From Lophium mytilinum (Eukaryota > Ascomycota > Dothideomycetes > Mytilinidiales > Mytilinidiaceae): a DNA stretch of 64,000 nt. Location of the stretch: the NCBI GenBank assembly GCA_010093605.1, contig MU004184.1:2203615-2267614 (forward strand), written 5' to 3'. The first letter of the stretch is position 1, and the number at the start of each line of letters is the position of its first letter. Position numbers and translations under genes: made by a program. The notes beneath the pieces are model-generated. The model searched no databases. It was not told the DNA's origin and saw only the letters and a program-made list of their open reading frames with translations. Below, piece by piece: positions 1 through 11,586 of this stretch.

Positions 1-1062
1 ACTTCACGACGTCGGAGCCATGGGATTTGGCGTCGCATTGTGCAAACCCGGTCTACCGAAACCTAGATCAGGATCGTGACGTCGCCGGACCCTGTTTATC
101 TACGCTCGGGCCACCTGAAACACTGCAGAGGCCGGCATTCGCCGTGAGCATCTCGTCTGATACTGTATCACTGCCATGTATCTGTCTTCCACCTGCTGCG
201 CCCCCACAACCCCGTGTGGCGCGCTTAAGGGTCTTCGAAATGCTCCAGCCGTCTGGGTGACGGCAGACGGCTACGCTACACTACAAGTCCTCGGGCCAGT
301 GCCGAGTCTGTTCGCCACTCACTACGCCGCGCGTATATCTCCGAAGTGCTACACGCACATCTGACTGGATGCTACACGTGTTTCGACCCAGCCGACGAGA
401 CCCTTTGTGGCTAGAAGCCCTGGGAAAATCTAGGTGATCCGTAGCCAGCCGACGGGCAGATCGCCAAGTTGCTATATTCGGCCTTCGTCTATGGACGGGG
501 CAAGCACAAGTCCGTTCACAACTTTGTTTTAACATCCGTCGCCACTGTCAGGCCATCTTCAATGATAGGACGACGCGGCACCTTGAATCATGGGGTGATA
601 AGCTTAACATCACGTCCTGGTCTTCGGTACCTCATTGGAGCACCTTAAACAGTGTCAAACCAGTGTGGAGTGGCGGTGGTCCAGAAGCGAGCCGTAGCCA
701 CGACGCCACAATCTTTAAGTCGACTCCTATTATCGATCACGTATGGGAAAATAGCAGACGGCATTTTAGGAGTGGAAGTGGTGCCCCAGATGTCAGTGTG
801 AACTGCGACTTGACGTTTTCACTCATTTCTACAGCTTCTGTCACGTGTCGGAGTACGGCAACCAAGATGAGTGACACCAGTTTCTGTAGATATCTCACAG
901 GATGTAGCCTTGTATAACTAGGTCGAAGTTTCGAAGGAGCGTAGATTTTGGACTTGGTGAGCCCTATTTCATTTGACAAAGCTATGTAGTTTTCAAGTAG
1001 AACAATACTTCGCAGCGACACGACTTCTAACTACATATACACAGGTTTTGTAACACTCAGTA
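1..1062. other. Intergenic, nothing recognised
   Basis: Only short open frames occur on both strands (up to about 100 codons). None resembles a known family and none extends across plausible introns. The base composition is that of ordinary single-copy DNA. I see no RNA gene or repeat. The stretch could be the 3' flank of the prolyl hydroxylase gene, which ends at 1063, or of a gene outside the window. Confidence 0.5.
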
Positions 1063-1963
1063 TCAAGCGGCGGCAAGCTTCAGGTTGTATCCTTTCTGGT
1101 ACCAGCTCCAGATGTTCAGGCCAATCTTCCTGCCAGACAGCACAGGTAGACCAGCATGCCAACTCTGTTTGTATCCCGTGCCGTCAGCCCTGAAGTTCTC
1201 CCAGAATACAGCATTTCCTTTGACAGGCTTGAACGTCACCCCGTCATAGTCATGCTTTGGCGAGCATTCAACAAACTCACACCACTTCTTGTGGGCGGGC
1301 ATAGTCAGTCTTGGAAAGTTGGTACCTCCTCCGGTGCAATTAGCTTCCAGATACACCATGAAGCTTGACACCCTGCCAGACGACGGAGACGAAGTGCCCC
1401 AATCGTAATGATGGCGATAATGCCCGTTCTGGGTGTAGCGTTGGCTCCACAGTCGCTCTATGAAAACATCTGGACGCCATCCTTGGAAGACTCGGGCTCG
1501 CTCCTCGATGCACTTTACGGTGTTGTCTCTCTCCAGCCGGGCCTTCTCGGAATGCCGAACCGATGGATCAAGTCTTTCCTCGCCGCCTGTCCATACAGTT
1601 GAGGGCTCAAAATGAGGCTCGCTACATAATCAGATCAGCCAACGTGGTCGAATTGAAGAGAGGATATAATTGATCTAACCTGATTTTCACCAAATGGGCT
1701 GCCTCCTCGTCACTCAAGAACGACTCTATGTAGATAATGAGCGGTTCCGTGGAGAAGATGTTGATGTTGTAGCCGTGATGTGGGCACGTGAGGTTCTCTT
1801 CTGGTACCACCAGGGATTCAATGTTCTTCAGGACCTCGCCGTGAGTCGAGACCTCGCGATCGACTTCGCCGAAAAGGGTGGTGAATAGTGGCGCTCCTAC
1901 GAACAGGTACCCCAGAACACCTAAAAAGGCGTATTGAATGAGGCTGCTCGCTTTGAAAGACAT
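1063..1963 (-). CDS. Prolyl 4-hydroxylase-like 2OG-Fe(II) dioxygenase, membrane-anchored
   Basis: Two exons, 1963-1680 and 1621-1063, give 280 aa. The intron begins GTTAGA and ends TGTAG, and the phase closes exactly. The product should hydroxylate prolyl residues using Fe(II), 2-oxoglutarate and O2. A hydrophobic segment lies near residues 8-30, suggesting a type II ER or Golgi membrane anchor. The C-terminal catalytic domain shows the metal ligands HxD in HHYDWG (about H166/D168), the block GGGTNFPRL, the distal His in SWHAGLPV (about H250) and the 2-oxoglutarate-binding Lys in SGRKIGLNIW (about K260). These are seen directly and match the P4Hc family. The preferred protein substrate cannot be read from sequence. 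The gene lies tandem with STT4, 264 bp downstream of its stop codon. Confidence 0.9.
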
Positions 1964-2227
1964 CTTGGCAGAGCCGGAGGGATGGTGAGATTACAATGGA
2001 ATCAAAATTCATGAGAACGCGTCAGCGAGGTACTAAATTAGCGGCCCGACAGGGGAGTCCATGCCGATAAGCGATTCTGAGTAATCAGGGGAAAAGGGTT
2101 TCTCCCCTGAACAGACCAATTTGGCGTGGCGCTAAGAAACTGCCTGGCCCTACTCTCAACAACAGATATTCAGAAACAAGAATGGAACTAGGTTCAATTT
2201 TACCAAAACTACTTGATTGTTGGCGCA

Positions 2228-5200
2228 CTAATACGGTATTCCATTTGTCAGGAGCTGGAAATGGTCATACACCTTCGTCGAGTTGCTGCTGTAGCTCTTC
2301 CGAATCAGCTCTCTCATGAAGTCTGCAGCTTCCCTCTCCGTTCGATCTAGCACAAATCTCTCCCTGAAGTGTTGAATTGTCTCCGGCTTGAAACAGGGCA
2401 GACCGCTATCCAGCATAACGATTACCAAATGAGCAAGATGTTCGCATTGCTCACGGCAAGCCAAGAATGACTTGATGCAGAGCTCCTCAAACCAGCGGTA
2501 CGGTTGGGATGTCGTGGAACCGCCCATGACCGCGACCATCTCGGAGGTCAGCTTAAAAGGAGCTCTTTCGAACTTAACTCCGCCAGGTGCAATGTCAAAG
2601 CAGAAGCCAAAGTCGATATGGAGGATGTGCCCGGCATCGTCGATCATGATGTTGCCGTTATGACGATCTTTGAACTGGAGGAGATACGAAATGACGCTGT
2701 ACGCCGCCATACTCTTGACAAAGCTGTTCCGGGCCTCCTGGAAGCGGATTGAGTCCTCGCCACCATACTTCGATACGAAGTAGTCGTACAGACCATTGAC
2801 AGCTTCACGTCCCAGCATGTCCCGAGAAATCGAGTTTGGTAGAACATCAATCACACCACAGCCCGGTGCTGTAGCAGTGACACGGTAGGGGTAGACGTAG
2901 ACATCCAGTCCAACGCTATTGAATATTCCGCGAAAGGCCGCAATCATTTGCAGGGCGAGAACGTCTTGTCGACAGTCGTCGCCGACTTTGAAAATGGCGG
3001 ACTGCCAAACTTCGTACGAGGTGGAATGCTTATCCGTGTCACCATTGCGGCTTGCCTCCCCTTCCTCAATTCCAACAAGATCTGTCTTCTCTTTTCGTAT
3101 TCGAAATGTCGCCATGTACGGAGCTTTTGCGTGGCTTTGCAACGGCTTCCCGGACTTTCGATCGATGCCTATGACGACGCCATCGGGATTGCTTGGCAAA
3201 TAGACGCCGACTTCAACCTTGATCTTGCGAAGCTCCTCTTCTATTTTTTCTTTCTTCTCTGCCTTTGGGCTCTTGATGAACGGTCTTAGTTTTCCTGAGA
3301 TGTCCGTAACTTCGTTGAAGAATGAGAACTCGCGCTCGTAGAAGAGGCGGTCGCTTTTTGCGAAGCTTGAAATTAAACTATCTGTGACGTTGTCGAGGGT
3401 AGGTTTGACCGGATCGGGCTACACAAATCAGCGCGAGTTTTTAAATATTTTTACTTGTGCCACTTACAATTTGAGAGTCCTCATCCTTGTATGCATTTGC
3501 TTTCATGTTCCAGATGATCTGGTGGGCGAACAGTTGCGAGAACTTTGCCGTCTCGATGATGTATCGTTCCACATATCCAAGCTCATCATAACGTAGAGTC
3601 TGCACAATCTGGGGGACGTAGAAGAACGTGATATCAACTGAATGGCTCTCGAGGGCTCTCATGGCGTATTGGATGATAAAGGGGTGATTCTCGTAGGCTG
3701 GCAAGAAATACGTCACCGCCGTGATTGGGTTTACCGAAGCCCAATAGAGCAAGTACTAGTACGATTAGCCGAGCTCGATGTATCCTTAACAGTGAAAGTA
3801 CCTTGAGCTGGAAAGAGACATCGCTCGGCAATGCCAAGCCTAGCAAAATCTCAAGAGACTCGGGCTCATTCAGAACCTTTTGCGGGAAATTGAGGAGCAG
3901 CCAGCGGACGTCTTCGAATAACTTCCGGGACTGGAAGCGTTGTACCAGATGTACGGCTAGTGAAGGGTTTTCAGCCCAAGCCGTCTTGAGATACCCCGGT
4001 ATTGCGTTCTACATATGTCAACAACACTCAAAGACTGTGGGCTGAGTGGCTCACCTCTGTTAATGTTTTGCTATGCTGGCCAGATGTGAAATGGTGCTTC
4101 TTTTCGTAGTCGAGCGGGAACAACCAGACCATCAATCTTGTCTGCTCGCTTGCAACGAGTAACGACAAAAGCTCTTGTTTACCTTGCAAGGACTTCAAAG
4201 GGCCTTCTGCCTTATTGCCGATATGTGAAACTGCTTGCATCAAGTTTTGAACATCAGCCAGAACGTGAGTTTCTGCTTTGATCTGAAGCCGGTTTCCACC
4301 GAAAGACCACCTGAATGTATTAGCCCAAAACACGTGAGATACTTAGTTGAACACGTACTTTGGTGCCTTGGTAAACCATGCCAACCCGGCAGTCAGGATT
4401 CGGTCCTTGAGTCTCCATTTAAAGTTTTCACGGAGAGATGTGCAGTGACGAAGTACTCTGAGACCAAGTAAAATAACATGGAAATGAGCTTCTCGAGCAA
4501 GCGGATGTACAGGAGACGCTTTCATGCTATCAAGCGTGACATGCATCATGCGATGATAGACCTTTTCGATATCAGGATTCCCTAAGCGTGTAGCGTTGAA
4601 GTGGCTTGACAAGAACTGCAAGAGTCGAAAGTGTGGGGCAATGATGTTGTATGCTTGCTGCTGGCGCTTCACTGTCGCATCTTTGTCCGACGGAGCAAAC
4701 TCTTGCTTTACGTAGAAGGGATCCAGGAGCCTTCGAGTTATGAGGTCAAAGTTTCGAAATGTTGGAGAAGGCTGCTTACCGTAGTGTTTCACTGAACATG
4801 CCCCGTTTTCGCCGAACGGTGGCTTCCCAATTCTCCGTAATCGCGATCAGGATGCGAGATTCCATACGAGGGTTCTCCTTTATCACACTCATCCAAAGGG
4901 ATATGCCCAATTTTATAGACTGCTTGGTGAACACAGCAAAGGGGATTCCGACTAGGTGTTGCACAATCGCCGTCTGATCAGACTTGACTCTACACAACAG
5001 CGCGGCCGCCCGTCGCAATATGTCTCGTAACTCTGCAATGGAAACCTGTTTCTGATTGAGCGTTCTGCTCTCAAGGTCTGTTAGCAGCTTCGTAGCATCT
5101 TCAATGCTTCGGTGGACAAAGGAGGACCGCTCTGTTGATTGATCATGTGGGTCAGTTAAATCTCGCCTTAGAGTTTTAATACCCAACGAACCTGTGTTGC

Positions 5201-8200
5201 CGAATCTCATCCACTCTTCATCTTGATCATTGAGCCCGTCAATAAACCTGTACTCCTGACGGGTAGTGTACTGGGCTATGAAATCGGATGCCGTATTGAT
5301 GTTGAGATCGTTGTGCCGCTCAATAGCGCCTAAGAACTAATCAGTTTGGATGGATAACACATAGCGTGTCGATGGAGTGTACCGAGGCGTTGATCGGTGG
5401 AGGGAATGATAGATCCCATTTCCAAAGCAAATGAACGACCCAGTGATACGTGTCCATAAGCTCCTTCATCATCGTATTCGGAGAGGTAAGTCTAGTAGTA
5501 ATTAGACGATGAAAGTCGAAGATACTTTATGACTAACCTGCAACAATCCCTTTATATCCAAGGGGGCCAGACTCAAGACTTGAAGCACCCAGTTTCTGGC
5601 CCGTTTATGAAAAGCGTTGAGGGTGCTTCGCCTGAGGTCGTAATCATCGGATAGCTCCACGGAAACAGGTTCTCTTGACGAGGTGAAAGTGGACGTCCAT
5701 TCATATTCGTCCGTCTCACATTCGAGACAGCTAGACCACATGATTGACAATAGCTCAAGAATAGTAAACAAGGCGGTTTTCTGGCACAGAGTAGAAGGTG
5801 CTTCTCTGATGATGATGTCTGCACATTGCATGGCAACATCCTGAACCCTCGTTATACGATGGCAGCACCCTGCGAAGATGGTGGCAAGTTGCTGTGCGAG
5901 GAAAGGAGTCGAGAACTGTGGAGAGTTGCCGGAAATGGTCTTAGAAACATAAGTTTTGACACTGGCTGTTGCGATGGCCAGCATACAGTTGCCCATGGCA
6001 CCACTTCGTAGTTTCGGGTCGAGAAAATAGGCTAGTGCTTTCGTGCAGTCTCCTGCACTTGCTCGAAGGTCCTCGACAAGATAGGCCGTATTAAGAAAAA
6101 CGACCTCGGAATGATTGAGTGATTTGATGTCAATCTCGCAAGACGGTAGAAGCTTGATCAGATTCTGTTTCTGCTCCACAGTATGCTCTGGGCCTTTGCC
6201 CCTTCTCAAGACAGTGTTAAGCTCAACATCGCTTTCGACTTGATCTGCCCGCTCTTCAGCGATCAAAGGTTGACTGAATGTTGCCAGTGTCCGCAATTCA
6301 GGAAGGTACTTCTTGCCAAGCTGCGAGTTGAAGTTGAAGCCGTGAACCACAATATTGAACCACGCATCACGCTGTAGGCTTGCGATGTTATCGCCATATT
6401 TCCCGAGCTCGGTAGTCTCGGTCTCCTTTGATATCAGTATGGCCAACGGTGCCAACAACTGAGCTATCTCTCGAGCGGCTAGTTCAGTATCAGTAATATG
6501 GCTGTTAGTATTTTCGTGCGCATCGCCCTTGCTAATGATTGTCTCGAGGAAGTGTACTAGGCAGATCTGGAAGGCTGAAGAGCTAGGCTCGATGTCTCTA
6601 GCCAAGGACTTTCTCGCATGTAAGACCTGGAGCAGTTGTCAGCTGAGTTTGTGAACGGCAGTTACTAACGTACAGCGTCAACAGTAGCAGTATCGTCTTC
6701 GATCAGAGCATCGTGGGTAAGCTTAACGTAAAGCTTTAGGAGTGATCGAAGCTCGCTTGACCCGCTGTGTATCCCTAAGAGGGCAGATTCCATGATAATC
6801 TTGGCGTCAACCGTTCGGTTCACTCGGCCGATCTTTTGGATCAGCATTGATAGGGCCAATGCTGTAATTTTCTCATCCTTGCATGTTCTAGCAACTCCAC
6901 CTACGGCCTGAATAATTGTGGAATACACTTGCGAAGGCTCTTCTATGTCGCTTGGAGTGAGGGAAATTGCGCTTCCGGCGGTCTGATGGCTGTACAAGCC
7001 CGTGTGTCGATGCGGTTTATTGGTGCTACTGAGCAACGGCAGCGGATTAAGAGCGTGTTCTGAGACCGACCCAGAACTAAGAACGTTGCCGAGGCTGTAC
7101 AGTGTGGTGATTATAGCATCCTGGGGTAGGGTTTTGAGGACAGAGGCCAGGCATTCTGCTGCCACAGCAGCGGTGCGACTGTCCAGACCGCCTTGGACGA
7201 TAACTCGGGGCAAAGATCTGCTGAGACCTGCCGCAAGCGAAGGCGATAATCTTGCGAGGACTGCGAGCGATTTCAACACCACAGAAGCCAAGTTCGTGTC
7301 TGCAATCTGCACGGGGTCGGTCAAAGTGTTCTCTAGCCAAGTGACTAGGATATCAGAGTCTGCGACATCCTCGTCGCGAACAGCACAGCAAAGAAAAGTG
7401 ACGAGCACATTCCCTTTCACGGCTGAAGCTAAGCGTTGTTGCCAGGCAGACCCAACTCGCTGTAAATAGTCCAGGTCGTTTTGCAAGCGTTCCATTTCGT
7501 CCATAGCAATCTGAACTAGGCCTTCTAATAGAGTGACTTCCGAGGAGGCGCTTGGTACTTTGGGCCTCAAGCTGGCTTTGCACAGATAGTCCAATATCGG
7601 CTCTTGAGCATCTTGATTGAATGGCATTGCAACCAAAGACGCAGAGGCTACGACGAGCTGCATGAACTTCTCGTGTAATAGCATGGATCCTAGTGGACGG
7701 CCCATCGCGGCATAGTGCTTTCCGTAGCGCTTCCAGTCCTTCAGCCCACGCTGCGGAGAATGAGCATTACGAACCACGGATAGGGCAGCCTCAAAGGCGA
7801 CCATGAACTTCTCTGTGAGAGCACCGCGAACTGAGTCAAGTAAATATAGTCTGTCGTCACCTGTCCAGAACCTAGTATAGCTTGATGCAGCGTCTAAGAA
7901 TCCCAGTAACGACATGCTCAGAGACATGACGTTTGCAAGCTCGCCATCCGCAGCATACTCAACGCAATCATCATCGTCAAACTGGTCTGCGGAAATCGAA
8001 CTGGCGACAGATGTCCACTCCTTTATGTATTCTTCTATAGCGGAGGTGACGGCGGGTCGCAGTGACACATACTTGAGGCCAATCGCGAGCAACGCGGAGG
8101 CAAGGCTACTCGTGAGAATCTCCCAAGGTGAAGGGCTGAGTTGTCTAAGCCCCGGTGACGGTGAGATTATTTGCGAATGGGATTCGACGAGGTATGGACT

Positions 8201-8645
8201 CAGTTGATTCAGCAACTGCTCGGCAGTTTCGACATTTTGGACTAAGGGAGCGGCTTTGCAGAGGGCAAGGAGGACTTCGAGTTCAGGGAGGCGCTGTACA
8301 GATGTTAGCAGACAGCTTGAAGACATAGACATATCTGGAGCCAGCCGGCATATCTGCTGGAGGGCACGAGAGATTAGGCTGTCAAATAAGCTTACCATTT
8401 GGCCTGCCGATCCTGAGGCGCTACCATTGGGACGGGTTTCGTGAGAAGTACTGAAGCCCCGTGAGGACTGAATTGGTGTGCACCTTTTGCATAATTGCGC
8501 GAGGTCGGAGTGTCCTGGTGTGCTGGAAGCGGATTTCGCTGAGAGGGAAGCAAGCTTCTTGAGCGCGTTACGTCGAACTCTATGCACGATTAGAATTTTA
8601 AGGCGACTTGACAGCGAGCCTCCTGGCAGACACGTACGTTCTCAT
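2228..8645 (-). CDS. STT4: Phosphatidylinositol 4-kinase, STT4/PI4K-alpha type
   Basis: Eleven exons: 8645-8638, 8579-6674, 6626-5538, 5491-5383, 5329-5192, 5131-4780, 4730-4359, 4310-4055, 4008-3802, 3755-3468 and 3418-2228. They join in frame to 1971 aa, a usual size for the family. The enzyme makes PI4P at the plasma membrane. The first coding exon is only 8 nt (ATGAGAAC); joining it gives the typical start MRTVRRNALKKLASLS. Residues 1 to about 1300 are helical-repeat scaffold. A lipid-kinase unique (PIK) domain follows, including WSFGGNRLQIKAE. The C-terminal kinase has the ATP-site Lys in SAIFKVGDDCRQD (about K1719), catalytic loop DRHNGN (about 1826) and activation motif HIDFGF (about 1842). 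All catalytic residues are present, so it should be active and essential. Confidence 0.96.
8638..8645 (-). other. STT4: 8-nt first coding exon of STT4
   Basis: The minus strand reads ATGAGAAC followed by a GTACGT donor. The acceptor CATAG at 8584-8580 completes codon 3 (ACA) and restores the conserved N terminus. Without this exon the long second exon has no ATG at the conserved start; its only initiator-like codon there is a GTG inside the intron end. Confidence 0.8.
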
Positions 8646-9360
8646 CCTGGTATGCGAGTATCAGGACTGTTGTTGCATGGAACCTCGACAACGCTGCTGA
8701 TGACGGAACCTTGCAAAGCAGTGTTGAGGTCGCGGTTGCTTGGCTGGTCAAAGCTCCCATCTACACTTTCGTGTGCACTAAATTCACTACTAGTCACACA
8801 CTTCCCTAGCACTGCTTAAGGCTTTCTGGTAAATCAAACAATATTGCAAGGCAAGAGTTCGGCAAGCCTAATGACTCTTTATGCTACTAATTGGATTGCG
8901 ACTCTACCTTTGTGTTTTCAGTGAAGCCTGCGTGCATAGTAGTTGCTATAAACACCTAGAATAACATTGTATATATGTTTGTAGAACAGCTTAGCTAGAC
9001 CCCACACACAGGGAATGTCATAGTCGTGACGAGCTTCTAGGATGTATTTAGATTTAGAAGAATTATATACCGAGTGTACCCCCCAAGTCATCGTCCCTGG
9101 CGGCGAGCTTTATACAGTCCATTAAACTCCCCGCTCCTCCAGATACCACAAATGCACTCATTATCCGTAACACCAGAGTTGCGCAAACTAGAGGCCTCTC
9201 TCTTCACGAGCCTCCAATCTAAGAACGCGCATTTCCAACGACTCGTTGAGAGGTGTTCATGAGCATCACTAACAAGACGTGAGTTGGCCGGATCCCTTTT
9301 CCCGGTTCGAAGTAGTGAATTCCATTAGAAATCAGAACCTGAATTGTGCAAGCGCAGTCT
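8646..9360. other. STT4 upstream / ArfGAP 3' region
   Basis: This 715-bp gap lies between the STT4 start codon and the stop codon of the ArfGAP gene, both on the minus strand. It should hold the STT4 promoter and the ArfGAP 3' UTR. The part from 8820 to 9080 is more AT-rich. I see no ORF worth calling and no repeat. Confidence 0.5.
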
Positions 9361-11586
9361 TCAGCGGACGAATCTAGCACTAAGTCCTGAAAATGCATCT
9401 GGGCTATGCCTCCCTCCCATGAGTCCAGCAAAATCCACACTCTCATTACTCACGTGACGCGGCGTACCAGGGTTGCCAAGATTCCCAACTGCCGGCGAGG
9501 CGTTCTGCGCATGCGCTTGACCTTGCATCGGGGCGAAAGGGTTCATGCTCCCGGGCGCGGGACCAGTAGGGGCTGTGGAGGATGTAACAGGCATTGTGAC
9601 ACTGCGTTGCTTCAGCCCTGGAGGCGCTGGTGCAGAAGGATCGGTCGAAGCCATTTGTGAAGGAATCGAATCGGCGCGAATCGGCGCAAGCTGGGGGTAG
9701 TTATATAGAGCGAGGATAGAGGACTTGTCATGCTGAAAAGGTGACGGTTGCTGCGCCTGCTGTTGATGTTGTGGTTGATAAGGGTTGGATGGCTGGAATT
9801 GAAGCAGCGAGCTAGGATTGAACGGTTGCTGCTGGTTTTGGAATTGCGCTGGTTGGAAGGACTCTTGTTGCAAAGACTGCTGTTGTGGCATTGACTGCGC
9901 TGAGGTCTGATTCTGGAAAGGATTCGCAGGCTGAACATGTGACGCTGAAAACGCTTGTGAGCTCTGGTATCCTTGCGCCATAGGAGCATTGTAGCGTTGC
10001 TGCTGTTCGAAGGGATTCGTAGGCGCAAAGACTTGAGAGCGTGATGACCGTAAAAAGGGGTTCCCACCAGCGCCAGTAGACTGAGCGGTCTGAGGCTGTG
10101 AAATCTGCTGCTGGGCGGGTTGCTGTTGGAAGAAAGCGTTGTATTGAGGTGGTATTTGCGGTACAGGTGGAGGTGTGAAGGAATGCTGGAAGGGATTGGT
10201 TTGCTGGGGTACCTGGCTTTGGTTGTCGAAACCCCCGGTTCTGTTTGGGAACAACGGTTGCTGAGGCTGCTGTGACAGCTGAAGATTCTGGAAGGATTGC
10301 TCCAGAGGCGGTTGGCCGTACAACGTTTGCTGAGGCTGCGGCAAAAAGGGGTTATACGGATTCGAGGGCGACGCCGGATGGGAGTACGACGTGGCGGTAT
10401 TTGTGTGCTGTTGCGTCTGAAGTTGGGGGACTGGTGGCAATGCTTGTTGCTGATTTCGCGGCTCATTATCCAGCTGATCGAATGGATTAGACGACTGAGT
10501 CGAAGCTGGAGCTGGCCTAGTCCGATCTATCGTAATGCCGCTAGCAGTTGGTTTTTCGGGTGGAGCTGGAGGCCCGTTTCGTGCTGTAGATGACGCTCCT
10601 TCTCCTAATCTTATGAGAGCCTCCACCGCCTTATCCAGGTTCCCATTCAGACCTTTCAGCACTGTCGTGTTCCGCCTGTCATCGGGGAATCCCATGTCCC
10701 TTAATGTAGCCAGCTTCGACTCCAGTCCTTCTCCAGACCCGCTCACATTCGATCCAAACACCCGAGATGCTTTGCTGACCCTCGGGGGTGATTCCTCAGC
10801 AAATCCCCCAAGGCGGGGAGAAATAGGCGGCGTTACATTCCGAGATGACGGGAACGTGGACGAAGACGCCCGTAAGCCAAAGCCGAATCGCTTTCCAGGT
10901 TTGGGAGGCAACGGGGGTGGCCGGTCCTCAACTGAGCTTGTGCTTCCAGTGTTTTGCCGTGTCCCTGGCCTCGAGTCTGTTGTGAAGGCCTTGTGTTCAT
11001 ACTTCTGCCGTATAAAACGTTCCAATGCGCCATCCACCTCATCGGCATCAATCGGGATGTTTGGTTGGACGTTTCGGGGGTTGAAGAGGCGATTCGATTC
11101 CGTGTTGCCCGTTCGCTTCATGTTCTAACATTGTCAGTATAAGGCAGTCTTGCGTGGTAGCATCTGAGCTTACATCGACTTGCTCGTTGTCCCACTTGTC
11201 CATGCTCAAGGATTTGACTTTTGAGATGTGAGTGCCCAGCTTGCGATGCAGGGCCGCGCATCGCATACAGAGGAAGATGCCCAACTAAACAGCAAACATC
11301 AGTATTGGTCCGTATGGCGTACAGGTTATGCGTAGTGGTCTGAGCGGCAGGCGAAGAGAAAGGTCTTATATTTGGTGTATACTATGGAGGTTGGAACTCA
11401 CGCTCCAGCTGGCCCAGCCTTCGCAAACGGTGTCAACAGAAGTCCCAATGTGAGTGAATGCCGCAGCTTACCTGGGTTCCGCGCGGCGCAGTCGGCGCAC
11501 CTGTCGTTCCCGGGCACATTCTTAATGAGGTCCTGCAGAGCACGCTCGTTGCGCGCCTGCTGGCGCTTACTGGCGAAAGCGGCCAT
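9361..11586 (-). CDS. ArfGAP with UBA domain and Gln-rich tail (Gts1/Ucp3 type)
   Basis: Four exons, 11586-11472, 11418-11402 (17 nt), 11284-11174 and 11124-9361, give 668 aa. The protein should stimulate GTP hydrolysis on Arf GTPases in vesicle traffic. The ArfGAP zinc finger is complete: CADC, 16 residues, then CMRC, with WASWSLGIFLCMRC and RKLGTHISKVKSLSMDKW. The 17-nt exon supplies WASWS, an invariant part of the domain, which strongly supports it. A UBA-like helical domain lies at about residues 215-255 (LESKLATLRDMGFPDDRR). The remainder is a long Gln/Pro-rich region with repeated NPF-type motifs (NPFQ, NPFEQ, NPFLR), known ligands of EH domains, pointing to an endocytic role. The combination matches yeast Gts1 and fission yeast Ucp3; a symbol is withheld because orthology was not tested. 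Confidence 0.9.
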
